From Sorghum bicolor (taxonomy: Eukaryota > Streptophyta > Magnoliopsida > Poales > Poaceae), in assembly GCF_000003195.3 (NCBI RefSeq), contig NC_012874.2, forward strand, positions 1,705,001 through 1,769,000: a stretch of DNA of 64,000 nucleotides. Reading direction: 5' to 3'. Both the position numbers and the translations under genes were made by a program. The number at the start of each line of letters is the position of its first letter. Within the stretch, counting starts at the first letter, position 1. Under the pieces are notes generated by a model. That model did not search any database, was not told where the DNA came from, and saw only the letters and a list, made by a program, of their open reading frames with translations. Shown in pieces: positions 43,570 through 55,221 of this stretch.

Positions 43570-44785
43570 AGAGTGTAGACAAAAAGATATCAATCTTCCG
43601 CATGGGCTGAATGGGTGCAGCGTCGGGCTTCAATTTCAACTCTGACCGGTGAACTGCATGGGGATCACTGGCAGACCTTGCGATCCATCATCCCTCTCTA
43701 CCAGGCGATCACCACTGTCCAAGTCGGCGATGGAAAATGCACCTCGTTCTGGTACGATGTCTGGAACGACAGTGACGAAGCTCTGGCTGATAGGTTCCCT
43801 GCACTTTTGTCACATTGCTCATCCAAACATGCCACACTTTGGGAGATCAAATCTTCGGGCCTACAGTCTGCTTTGGTTCCCCGTCTCTCAACAGCAGCGG
43901 AAAATGAGCGGCAACTGGTGCTTCAGGTCATTGAAGAAACGGGCTTATCTGAAACCAATGACAAGAGGATCTCGCCTTTCATCAGGCCTGATAACAGCCT
44001 TGATAGCGGTGCACTTTACAAGATGATCAAAGCTAGAGGCCAGGGAGACAGTCCGCGGGCAACCTTCGTTTGGCAGAACCTGGCTCCGCCGAGAGTGCGA
44101 CTGTTTTTGTGGCTACTGACACAACGGAGAATTCAGTGTCGTTCGGTGTTACAAAGAAAAGGCATTGTTGATTCCGCAACTTGTGAGGTCTGCAGTGCTG
44201 CTGACGAAACGCCTGAACATATCATCCATGGTTGTGCTCTCGGCCGGGACGTTTGGGCGAGCTTGAACCTACAGTCCATAGTCTCAGTGGACATGGGCGA
44301 GCTTCACTCATTCCAAGGTCATCCTTCGAACCAGATTTCAGAGCTACCTTCCTTCCTGGCCTTGGTTTGCTGGAACATCTGGAAGGCAAGGAATGCGAAA
44401 ATCTTCAGGAACCAAGCTCAAACGGTACATCATGTGCTCCAGGAATGCATCTCCGCTTCCATTCTGTGGAGGCACAGATTTCCAATGAAGAAAAGAATCG
44501 TCTCCGACCAATGGTGCTCCATTCTACTTATGGCCAGTGCAGGGCTTAGCTAATTCCGGGGCTTATACAAAAGCAAGGAGATGGCTGTCATCTTCTGTTT
44601 CCTGTCTTCCTCCGACTTGTCTCTTCTGCTTCTTCGTTAGCTCTCACTAGCTCTAGTTAGCTTTACTCTAGCAACAAACGTTGCTCTGCATCTGTAACAA
44701 CACAATCGTGCGAGCCGATTCTGGGCTAAAATAATTTTAAACAGGTGGGGAACGTCTCCCCCCCCGTTGACCGTAAAAAAAAAAT
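43570..44785 (+). mobile_element. 5'-truncated LINE with poly-A tail
   Basis: An open frame of about 320 codons ends at 44553. It contains TVQVGDGKCTSFWYDVW, PRVRLFLWLLTQRRIQCRSVL and the CEVC...ETPEHIIHGC zinc-binding pattern, then WNIWKARNAKIF. This is the post-RT region and zf-RVT domain of a plant LINE. The open frame continues upstream of the apparent GTG at 43615, so there is no true start. The tail of ten A at 44776-44785 marks the 3' end. RT catalytic motifs are absent. Confidence 0.82.
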
Positions 44786-45060
44786 CTTAGTGTATTAGAA
44801 CGAGTGGCTCACCAACTATGCGCATACATGTCTTTTACTTTTTATATTGTTTAATCTATGAATGAAACCTACAAAAATATGAACTTGTTCATAAGAATTT
44901 GGTTCACCAGCCCTCAATGCCTTATTAAAATGCATTCAATTCAAAGAGTGAAGTTTGTAGATATAAAGATAACTGGATATCACTCTTTCCATTTGCATCA
45001 TATGCAATTTACTTGAAATTTGAAACCCAAGTTTTCCTATGTTTGCCAGTGTCATTGTCA

Positions 45061-48000
45061 ATGTTTCCAGTTGTTCTGTTAATGGTATTGCTGTTTGTGC
45101 TCCAACAAGCACCGGGTTTATCCGCTCAGGCACTAGCGACAACATTCAACAATAACACTGATGGGGATACCTTGCTGGAACTGAAGGCAAGCTTTACCAA
45201 CCAGCAGGATGCCCTAGCCTCATGGAACACAACAACTGACTTTTGCAGCTGGCAAGGAATCCGTTGCAGCATCAAGCATAAGTGCAGGGTCATAGGCCTT
45301 AACCTCTCTATGGAGGGCCTTGCTGGGACAATCTCCCCTTCCATTGGGAACCTCACATTCTTGGAAACTCTAAACCTCAGTGGGAACAATCTGCAAGGAG
45401 AAATACCTTCATCATTTGGTCGTCTATCTCGGTTACAGTATCTTGACTTGTCCAAAAACTTATTTCATGGTGAAGTAACTGCCAACTTGAAGAACTGCAC
45501 TAGTCTTGAAAAAGTCAACCTTGACTCAAACAGGTTTACTGGAGAAATCCCTGATTGGTTAGGTGGCTTGCCAAGTCTCAGGTCCATATTTCTTGTGAAG
45601 AACAATTTTAGTGGTATGATCCCACCATCACTTGCCAACCTCTCAGCACTGCAAGAGCTCTATCTTGCCTTCAACCAACTTGAGGGTTCAATCCCTGAGG
45701 ACCTTGGAAGACTCAGCAATCTTGAGTTCTTGGCACTGGCCGAAAACAACCTCTCGGGCACTATCCCTCCAACGCTCTTCAACCTTTCCTTACTAAGCCA
45801 CATTACTTTGGCAACAAATTGGTTGCTGCACGGCATGCTGCCTTCTGACTTGGGGAATCGGCTTCCTAAACTCCAGTACCTCTTGCTTGCCAATAACCAC
45901 TTTACAGGAGGCCTCCCAGCCTCCCTTGCCAATGCTACAGGGATAGAGGATCTAGACATCGGGAATAATGCTATCACCGGAAATGTCCCTCCAGAGATTG
46001 GAATGGTTTGCCCAAGAGTGCTCATTCTTGCCAAAAATCTCCTCGTGGCAACTACTCCACTGGACTGGAAGTTCATGACGTTGCTGACAAACTGCACACG
46101 CCTCCAAAAATTGAGAATACATTACAACATGTTTGGTGGCATGCTTCCAAGTTCTGTTGCCAACCTATCATCAGAACTCCAAGACCTAGCTATTTCCTAC
46201 AATGAGATTTCAGGAAACATACCGTTTCACATCAGCAATCTTGTGGGGCTAAATGTGCTATCACTCTCCAATAACCGACTTACTGGTGCCCTGCCTGAGA
46301 GCATTGGAAGGTTAAATTCACTTGAATATTTGGGGGTCGACAACAACCTGTTGACGGGGTCCATCCCATCCTCCCTTGGAAACCTGACAAAATTACTAAA
46401 TCTTTACACTGATCACAACAAGATTGAAGGAACTCTTCCGACAAGCCTAGGAAGTCTCCAGGAGATAACTGTAGCAACCTTTAACAACAATAAGTTGAAT
46501 GGTTCATTGCCTATAGAGGTATTTAGCCTGTCATCCCTCTCAGACCTTCTAGATTTGTCAGGAAATTATCTTGTTGGTCATCTTCCAGCTGAAGTCGGCA
46601 GCCTGACGAATCTTGCATACTTATACATCTCAGGAAATAACTTATCCGGGCCACTACCTGATGCACTCAGCAATTGCCAGAGTTTGATTGGCCTTCGGTT
46701 GGACAGTAACTCCTTCAACCATGGCATCCCTGAATCTTTCAGCCAAATGCGAGGCTTGAGACTGCTAAATCTAACAAATAATGCACTCTCAGGTGGGATT
46801 CCTCAAGAAATAGGACTGATTAGTGGAGTGGAAGAGCTGTATCTTGGACACAACAACTTGTCTGGGGATATACCAGAAAGCTTTGAAAATATGACATCCC
46901 TGTACAAGTTAGACCTGTCTTTCAACCTTCTGAGTGGTGCCGTTCCAACACATGGCATGTTCAGTAATATAACCGGTTTAAAATTAGAAGGGAATTTGGG
47001 GCTCTGTGGTGGTATCTCACAATTGCAGTTACCTCCATGCACTCAAAATCCCATGCAGCACAGTAAAAGGAAACATGGTCTCATTTTTAAAGTGATAGTA
47101 CCAATTGCTGGAACCATTTTGTGTTTTAGTCTGGTGTTTGTTTTGAAATCATTAAGAAAGAAAGCAAGACCTCAGTCACAAAACTTGTCAGGATTTCAAT
47201 TGACAGATGATAGATATCCTAGAGTTTCTTATGCTGAATTGGTTCAAGGAACAAGTGGCTTTGATACAAACAATTTGCTTGGTACAGGAAGGTATGGATC
47301 TGTGTATAAGTGCAGCTTGCTACTAAAAAATAAGATGACTACAGTTGCAGTGAAGGTTTTTGATCTTCAACAGTCTGGCTCTTCCAAAAGTTTCATAGCT
47401 GAGTGTGAGGCACTTAGTAAGATTCGTCATCGTAATTTGATCAGTGTCATAACTAGCTGCTCAAGTTCTGATTCGAACCACAATGACTTCAAAGCACTTG
47501 TTTTCGAGTTCATGGCTAATGGAAGTCTACATGGTCTGTTACATCTAGATGTGCATGCATCGCAGCAAAGGCAGGGTTTGACATTGGAACAAAGATTAAA
47601 TATTGCCACTGATGTTGCGGACGCACTAGATTATTTGCACAATTGTGAGCCACCAATAGTTCACTGTGACTTAAAGCCAAGCAATATCCTTCTTGATCAG
47701 GATTTTGTTGCTCACGTTGGGGACTTTGGCCTTGCAAAGATTATTTTTGTCTCAGAAAGTGAGCAGCTCATTAACTCAATGAGCACTATAGGAATAAGAG
47801 GAACAATTGGATACGTTGCTCCAGGTAACTAAATTTAAATATTACATTCCATATTCAAATTTGAAATTTTGTGTTACAAATAACTATTATTTGCCTATGC
47901 ATTGTAGAATATGGGGAAGGTGGTCAAGTTTCACAATGTGGGGATGTATACAGCTTTGGTATTATCATCCTGGAGTTGTTTACAGGCATGGAGCCTACTC

Positions 48001-48284
48001 ATGACATGTTCGGAAATGGATTAACCTTGCAAAAGCATGCTGAGAAATCATTTCCAGAAATGCTACTGAAGATTGTTGATCCAGTGATACTCTCCATGGA
48101 AGAATCATATGCATGTAATTTGCAGGATGCACAGAATTCATTGGAAGACATCAGCAAGGTCATGTTGTCCATCACAAAACTTGCATTGTCATGCAGCAAG
48201 CAGACACCAACAGAGAGGATCTCCATGAGGGATGCAGCAGCAGAGATGCACAGGATAAGGGATCTTCATGTCAAAATAAGATAA
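45061..48284 (+). CDS. LRR receptor-like kinase, subfamily XII (XA21/EFR-like), non-RD
   Basis: Exons 45061-47824 and 47908-48284 give 1046 residues. The upstream frame begins with TTG, so the first ATG at 45061 is used. It starts a signal peptide (FPVVLLMVLLFVLQ). LRRNT at about 38-75 (DGDTLLELKASF, FCSWQGIRC). About 20 extracellular LRRs of the L..L.L..N.L.G.IP type span about 80-640. A membrane segment lies at about 672-693 (VIVPIAGTILCFSLVFVL). The kinase has the G-loop GTGRYGSVY (about 740), VAVKVF, HCDLKPSN (about 867) and DFGLAK (about 887). HCD in place of HRD makes it a non-RD kinase, typical of pattern-recognition receptors such as XA21. The 83-base intron in the kinase (GTAACT...TTGTAG) after GYVAP is at the place usual for this subfamily. 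It should act at the plasma membrane. Its ligand is unknown. Confidence 0.95.
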
Positions 48285-48358
48285 ACAGAGCAAGCTCCAG
48301 CAGTGACATGGATTGGGTTATCAAAGGAAATACATACTTTTTAAAAGGACAAAAAAAA

Positions 48359-48840
48359 GAAAAGATCCAAATTACTCCCGTCATAGCAAAATTGTCCGGA
48401 TAAGCCCCTAAATTATTTTGTATTCAATTTGCCCCTCCAGATCCTTTAGATGAAAAATCTATCCCTCAATAAGATTTTTTATTTTTGTTTTTCCGTGCAT
48501 AAGTTGAGTTTTAAGTTCAAATTTCGTACGTTGATAGTGAACACCATAATATATGTTAGAAAATACACTATGAATTTTATCATTATTTTCAAACAAAAAA
48601 TTAACCCTAAATATTTAAAATTATATGAAAATTAATGATGAAAATTTTATAGTGTATTCTTATGACAGAAGTTATGCCATTCTTTATCACCCTAAAACTC
48701 AACTTATAATGGGAAAAAAGACAACTTTTATTAAGGGGTACACTAGTTGAAAATCTGGAGGGTAATTTGAACACAAATTTAGTTTATGGGGATTATCCAG
48801 ACAACTTTTATGTACGAAAGGAGTAATTTGGACCTTTTCC
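48359..48840. mobile_element. MITE with long inverted repeats
   Basis: The left end GATCCAAATTACTCC...GTCCGGATAAGCCCC...TTTGCCCCTCCAGATC has an imperfect inverted partner at about 48720-48835, so the TIRs are about 110 bases. Long TIRs suggest a Mutator-like MITE. I could not settle the target duplication. It lies just after the receptor kinase and may supply part of its 3' UTR. Confidence 0.7.
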
Positions 48841-50294
48841 AAATAAATTTATACAATATCAATGGTTGGCTTGGTCTATCTATTTTTCTAAATCAACAAG
48901 GTGAGATGTCACCTTACATATGCGGATTCTAATGCAGAACTCCCTTTTGAATAATGTATGAATATGTTGGGGGAAATATCATGGTTCTGATGCTCTTTGA
49001 ACATATAAATCAGTTTATATTTCATAGGAACTACTTAATCATTCTACTAAAGCACTAGTTCATGAGAAGCTATGAGGACATCAGCTCACATTGAGCGCTC
49101 ATCGTCAATCTTGTCGCTTGACATTGCTGCCTCCTTCAGAGGTGGCAGGAGACACCATCCATCTCTAGAAATCAAACTTTTAGAGGCTGGTGTTTCCAAC
49201 CTCTTAAACTTTTTCTTTGTCATGATGACTTTTGGTTGTGTTTGAGTATCATTAGCTACTATATCTAATAATACTGGTGTAATAATTCGTCTTCTTTGAA
49301 GAGGTCCCAAGCCCAAAATTTCTTTAGTTATCTGGAAAAATCAAAATCTCGCCCATCTAGGCTGCATCACTGTCGCCTGCTAGACGCTGGAGGCAGTGTG
49401 CCGCGTATGGTCCACGCACTCGGTGGAAAATTTCAAGAGAAGAAAACTCAACAGTTGAAAGAAATTTGGACAGCCTGTTACCTGTGATGCATTTTGCCGA
49501 ACATGTGGTGGGCAGCTGCGCACCGCCTCCTGTCGCTGCGAGCCGACAACTTGTCCGTCCGATGGCGATGCGCAGTCGTCAGTCGTGCACGCGGTCGCAT
49601 GCACTACGCCACGGACCACACGCGCACGCAGCGTCATGGCGAAGGAGGGCAAGCAGCGGCGATTCCTCTCCCATGCCGTGCCGTGCCTGCTGCCCCGTCT
49701 TCCACGCCTTTGCCTAGTCCTAGTCCTTACACTCGTGTGATTCTGAGTGAGACTCTTTCCGTGACAAAAAAAAAAAGAAGAGGCAACAGACGACCCCGAA
49801 CGCACCAAATCTGAAGGCGCTCTGTCAAATAAGCTACAAATCTTCGACCTTGCGGTTGCAACAGCAAGCTGTGCCTCAACTAAAGGCTCTTGGCAACACG
49901 TGTTTGATGAAATCCATCAGACATTCCACTGGACCAACCACTACGGGCCCTTTTGGCTCGACCGTCACCACAAGATTACTGAGGATATAAGCAGGCGCAT
50001 TATGTAAACTGAACTGCAGTGGAACAAAACAATTTTTTTTCCTTCTGAAATTTCACATGTAAAGGAAATAAAACAGACAAGTTAGTGCACAACGCAATTT
50101 AATGGTCCACCTTTTTTTTAAGATCAAACCGAATGCTCCATGCCTCCATATGGAGAATAAACAGCGCAGTTCACCAAATTACATCATTTTTTTTCTCGAT
50201 CGGACCTTAAGGGTCGTATTACCAAATTACATCATGGCATCGAGGCAGCAAACGAAACTTGCAGCAGCTCGCATGAGTTAATGAGTAGTAGATT
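48841..50294. other. Intergenic region
   Basis: No gene firmly supported. The minus frame 49316-49086 (76 codons, starting with TTG) ends DDERSM-stop and shows no known domain. The interval 49380-49720 is GC-rich without a domain. Confidence 0.3.
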
Positions 50295-50616
50295 GAGCAA
50301 CTCCAACAGTTTTGCAAATAGGTAACACTTTAACCATTGGGTTTAGCATTTATAGCAAGTTGGCAAATTCTTCTTCTTTCTTGGCATTTATGCACGTCTA
50401 GAATAGGCTTGGCATTTTGCATGCGCGTGCTTTTATGGCAAGCTGACAATCTGATGCTTCTTCGTTGATCTTCAGAACTATTAGAATTTTGTTTCTGCCA
50501 AGTCAAAATTACCAAACATTTGGAGATGTCTTTTTTGTTTCCTCCCCATATCGTTTTGGGAGTTGGCAAATAACAACATTTGTCAAATAAAATTTGCAAA
50601 ACTGTTGGAGTTGCTC
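50295..50616. mobile_element. MITE with GAGCAACTCCAACAG termini
   Basis: It is 322 bp, begins GAGCAACTCCAACAGTTTTG and ends CAAAACTGTTGGAGTTGCTC. This is a perfect inverted repeat of at least 20 bases. The interior has TTGGCAAA blocks like the MITE at 21499, so both are probably the same superfamily. Confidence 0.85.
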
Positions 50617-51073
50617 AAACTAATAATGCATTTCCTCATGCCAAATCAGAGATGGACGATGCCATAGCCTTCACATTGCTTACTTGCTTGATAGATCAAC
50701 TTCTTAAATAGCAGCGAATTTGCTTCGTCATATAGCTTCAAGATTTCCATCCACTTTCTCACCCATGCAGGTCTTCAAGATTTCCATCTTGACCGTCATA
50801 ATAAAGAATAAACAAAAATATCTTTCAAACGTACATATAAATACAACTAATATAAGATACCACAAAAAAAAATTCAATATCCATGAAATAATATATAGTG
50901 TATACTTCTACAACCGTTAAGTTAGGAGTAAGAACAATGCTACGCTTCACTATACGTATACCAAGTAAACATGCATAGATTAACCACAGATCATCTATTA
51001 TGCCTTTTATATAAAAACTTAATAAAGGAAAAATACAATCTATTATAAGTATTTTTATTAGTTAGTTGTAGTA
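50617..51073. other. Intergenic with a scrap of NLR 3' flank
   Basis: The interval 50725-50800 contains TCAAGATTTCCATCCAC and CACCCATGCAGGTCTTC. It resembles 33830-33870 (TCAAGATCTCCATCCCC, GCCAATGCAGGTCTTC), so it is a remnant of NLR-flanking sequence. No coding part remains. Confidence 0.45.
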
Positions 51074-51299
51074 AGGCCTTGTTTAGTTCCTAAAAAATTT
51101 CAAGTTTCTTCGTCATATTGAATCTTTGGACACATGCATAAAGCATTAAATATAGACGAAAACAAAAACTAATTACATAGTTTACATGTAATTTGCGAGA
51201 CGAATCTTTTGAGCTTAGTTAGTCGGACAATAATTACTAAATACAAACGAAAGTGCTACAGTATTCGAAACCAAAAAATTTTGCCAACTAAACAAGGCC
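51074..51299. mobile_element. MITE, GGCCTTGTTTAGTT family, copy 4
   Basis: 226 bp, GGCCTTGTTTAGTTCC to CCAACTAAACAAGGCC, flanked by TAA on both sides. Confidence 0.87.
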
Positions 51300-51397
51300 T
51301 AAACAATAACTAATGCTTAGGTTTTCTAAGATAATAGCTGGTGCAATAACATAGATTGATGGACTAGTTCATAACTAAAACATTTTATCGTTTTTTA

Positions 51398-52060
51398 CAC
51401 TACTACACAAATGATTTTACAAGACGGTGCCCTTTTATTAATGGAGATGGACACAAAATCCAACTGCCACGGTTAATGCCTACGATTAATAGAGGCGGAC
51501 ACCTTTGCCTACCTCGAAAAATTGATTTATGAAGGCAGGCGCCTTAAGATAGCTGCCTCCAAAAATACCCTATTTATGGAGGCGGTCGTCTTAGGGAGTC
51601 TGCCTCCATAAATCATTTTTTAGAGGCGGGCAAACTATAAGGCCCGCCTCCTAAAAGCATGAGGCCTAACTGGCCCACGGGAGGCCCAATAGCATTTTCG
51701 AGTATAAATATGGATACTTAGGGTTTCTCTCTTTCATGCTCGCCTCTCTCAGTGACATCTAGTCGCCCTCCCTCTCTCCCCCACCTCTCTCCCCCAGCTC
51801 GTCTCCCTCCTAGTCTCCCCCCGCACCGAGCGTCGGCATCGGCCCTCCTCCCTCTCCCTCTTTCTTAGTGGCCATGGCAACTCCTCCCGACCGCATGGGG
51901 GTGGCAAGTGAGCACGGTCATGGCACAGGGGAACCTTCCTCGCCGCGCAGGGCGGCTTAGCACAGATCCGACGGTGTGGGGCCGCACACCCTAAAGAGGC
52001 TCGACCAGGCGCTGCAGGCACTCCTAGTGTTTATACTGCCTCCATCAATTGGTGCTGGCT
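51398..52060. mobile_element. CACTA-type transposon end (fragment)
   Basis: It begins CACTACTACACAAATGATTT. It is followed by many sub-terminal repeats around GCCTCCATAAAT and its inverse to about 51660, the pattern of En/Spm elements. A TATAAATATGG follows at about 51703. No opposite end (TTTGTGTAGTAGTG) is seen, so only one terminus and part of the interior remain. The right limit is approximate. Confidence 0.65.
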
Positions 52061-53050
52061 TTCGACAACTTGGATGTTGTTTATACTTGCTCCTAGTGTT
52101 TTATCCTTCATAAGACTGCTCTCTATTTTTGCTATATTAAACTCAGAGATTGACTGAGAGAATCCACGCTATAAATAGAGTACCAAACATGACTTTTGAG
52201 TTGAATTAACCAAAATAGTTTTGGAGTGCTAGCGATGCCATGCATGCGGTGTCTAAATAGATCTATATATAAGGGCCTCCCAGATGGTTTCTAAATAACT
52301 AGTCTAGATTCTAGAAATAATTCTATTGGCTATTAAGAAGAAAGATCAAATAGCTAGCGGCTCTCAAACGGATTAGTAGCAGCGCTGAGTGATCAAATCG
52401 AAACTGTTTACAGTATTACATCACATAGCCTCAACATCTCCATGCAAAGCAGGGGGTCTCTGGAGCTCACATCTACTCCTTTTGCATTCTTGTACATCTC
52501 CAAATGTTGCCCTCCTTTCCTCCTATATAGTATATACTATGCAACAAGGTCCAGTATGGCTAATGAATACTAGTATGGATATCTGACCTTTTTTGAACGC
52601 ATATGGATATCTGACCTGAGAAAACTAGTAGGTGTAGCTCTTGAGTTTCAGCCTCTGAGTCGCTGCTTGTTAATTTACAGGAAGACACTTGCAGCCTAAA
52701 GTTCCTCTCACTAGCAGCATCATATACAACTGAGCCAGAAACTAAAGGAGAGATAAATGCCTGCCTGCCTGCAGGTATTTCATCACTAGCATCATAGTTT
52801 CTGAAGCTCTGCTGCTTATATAAAGTTGCGTCCCAGCAAAGCATGCATTCCCCTGTACTGGTAAATAAAACTGGAAATAGGATGGATACCTGGAGCTCAG
52901 ACATGACGGTCCTGCTTGTGGTTGTTCCCCCCTTGGCTAATATGCTCTATCTTCTATCATTGCGAAGGAGGTCTCAGCTCTTGTGTTGGGCACTCGGCAG
53001 GCACTGCCCTTGCTTCATCTCTGCAGCAAGCATCGATTAGCCTTGCACTG
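52061..53050. other. Intergenic, with duplicated NLR upstream sequence
   Basis: The interval 52570-52770 parallels the upstream region of NLR 1 (39340-39470): GGATATCTGACCTGAGAAAA, CAGCCTGAG/CAGCCTCTGAG, GACA(C/T)TTG(C/G)AGCC. It is probably a leftover of an NLR 5' region without its gene. Confidence 0.45.
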
Positions 53051-54140
53051 CTTTTTTTTTTTGAAATCGTGCGTTGCACGTTTTTCATTAAGAGAGGTCG
53101 GGAAAAACACACTTTTAGCGTTCAATGGTGAGGTGCCATTGAAACGCTAAGAACACTACACAGAGATCGCCGGCTCAAACAGCGCCGCTAACGAAGGAAC
53201 CTGGGGCTAAAAACTGATTTGCTACACATATTGCCCGGGCGTGAACTAGAGCAGCGCGCCGAAGGGGGCTAGACCACGGAAGCCTGCAGCGAGCCAGGCG
53301 TTCACCTCCTCCCTGACCTTCGCAAGAGTCTGAGTAGGCATGCAACTAGTGTTGTCAAATGTTCCAGCGTTGCGTTCCTTCCAGAGTGTCCAAGAGACGA
53401 GCACTACGAGCGAGTCGAAGCCTCGTCTGAACTGCTGAGGTAGTAGGGTGCGGCTGGCCTGCCACCAGTCCACTAGCCTTGAATCGCTCAAGGGGTGGTG
53501 AAGGTGATCGAGGCCGGAGGCGGATATTAGGCGTTGCCAGACCTCCCTCGCGAACACACATGCCACCAGCAAGTGGTCGGTCGTCTCCGGCTGCTGGTCA
53601 CACAGCGCGCAGTCATCAACTGCCTGTAGGCCATGACGTCGTCTGCGTTAGGCTGTCCAAAGGCGCCCGTGGAGAGCCAGCCAAAAGAAGAACTTGGCCT
53701 TGGGCGGTGTCGAGGCCGCCCAGACGTCCTTGGCCCCACACAACGGCATTCGCCCTATGAAAAACGCCCTGTATGCCAAGGCGCTGGAGTAATGTCCATT
53801 CGCCGTCCATCTCCACAGTAGCTGATCTTGCACCGAGGGCTGTAGATGGACGGTGCTTATCATATGCCAGATTGTCAAGAACTGGGCGATGAACTCCGTC
53901 GTAGACGCGCCCGACGCATCCCTGCCTCCCTGGAGGGCCTGCAGCAACGAGAGCACCGAGACCAGATCGGACCCTGTGCGCTGGCTGTCATGTCTCTCCC
54001 TCCCTCCGACGAGATCGATGGGGACGAGAATATTATCAGGAGTCAGCTGTTCCGGCTTCAAGCTGCAGAGGAGTGTACCGGAACGGAAAGTTCCCTCGTC
54101 CCTACTCACAGGAGACTGCATCGAATTTATATATTTTTAC
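53051..54140 (-). mobile_element. LINE fragment (minus), frame-broken
   Basis: The minus frames 54121-53648 and 53572-53246 encode consecutive parts of a LINE C-terminus. Visible are WRWTANGHYSSALAYRAFF, PPKAKFFFWLALHGRLWTA, then LVACVFAREVWQRL and WTLWKERNAGTF. The zinc-binding cysteines lie between the frames, so a frameshift falls near 53600. Ten T on the + strand at about 53051-53060 are its poly-A tail. It is 5'-truncated. Confidence 0.78.
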
Positions 54141-55221
54141 TTTTAGGTGCCCAACTCAGCTCATGTAACTTCTGTGGCTTGTGACAAACCTGTAATGTAA
54201 AATCTGGCATTAAAGCATGCATTCGATCTCCACCATACGCCATGTATAGCAGCAAGCAAGATGCAGTGCACAACACCATCATGAGAAGCGTCCTCCAGCA
54301 CAAGAAATTTTACGGTTTCAAACCGTCACAAATGCTTTTCAAAATCATCACATCTGTGCATCTGCCTGCCTTCATAACAGTACAAGCAGCCATGGCGTTG
54401 AAACTATCTCTACCTTGTGGTGACTGGTGAGTCACACACACACAAACACACACCTGTATTCTGATTAGGACAGGGCATGCAACTAGCAAACCACAGTCCA
54501 CAGTATATATCATACAATTTTCAATCTTGCTCTGCAACTAATATTACACACAATGAAATTGCATAGAAACAGACGAGCGTCACGTGGCGTGGCAGGGCGG
54601 ACCTGACTGAAATCAGGGTTCAAATTAGGCCACCCAATACTTACTCGCGCATGCACATCAGGGTTCAAAATTTTGTATTAGGTTGCATCATCAACATATT
54701 TCCATCACATTAGCACTGACAGTGCCACAGAAGAGAAACCTCATCATCGCGTGTCACTTGCTAGTCACAATATGTGTGCTACCTGAATTGTGACTGGCGA
54801 GATGACAAGCAGGCCCATCATGTTGACTGAACAACAGAGCAAAAACGTATGTTCTTCTGGAATCTGAAATTCCCTAATCCTATGTGGCAAAGATCAAAGC
54901 ATTGCACTACACAGGCGCGTAGAGAATTCTTCATATCATTTGAAGACAATTAAGGACACCCAGCTCTCAGGTGCAGTGGGCCTGCAATGCAATAATAGGC
55001 AAATCCATAAATGTCAAAACTACATTCTCGTCCAAAGTATTCAAGAAATCAAACCAAATTTTTAAAAATAATAAGGAAATTGGTTCTCTTGTGAATGTAC
55101 ACATGAAAACAGGGGGACTGCCCATAGCTACAGCTAAAAATAGCACAAACTCACCCGATTAAGCGGCAGCTTGCAATCGCCGGCCAAATCCTTCCCACAC
55201 GGCCACACCCCGTTCGTCCGT
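54141..55221. other. 3' flank of NLR 2
   Basis: It holds the probable 3' UTR of the NLR ending at 55222. The interval 54950-55065 matches the flank of the NLR relic at 33880-34000. A CA-rich microsatellite lies at 54433-54453. No gene seen. Confidence 0.4.

Noticed and set aside
45013..45060. Earlier start of the receptor kinase at 45013
   Set aside because: The codon is TTG. The ATG at 45061 begins directly with the signal peptide.
49086..49316. 76-codon minus frame ending DDERSM
   Set aside because: It begins with TTG, has no recognisable domain, no clear splice partners and no neighbour that explains it.
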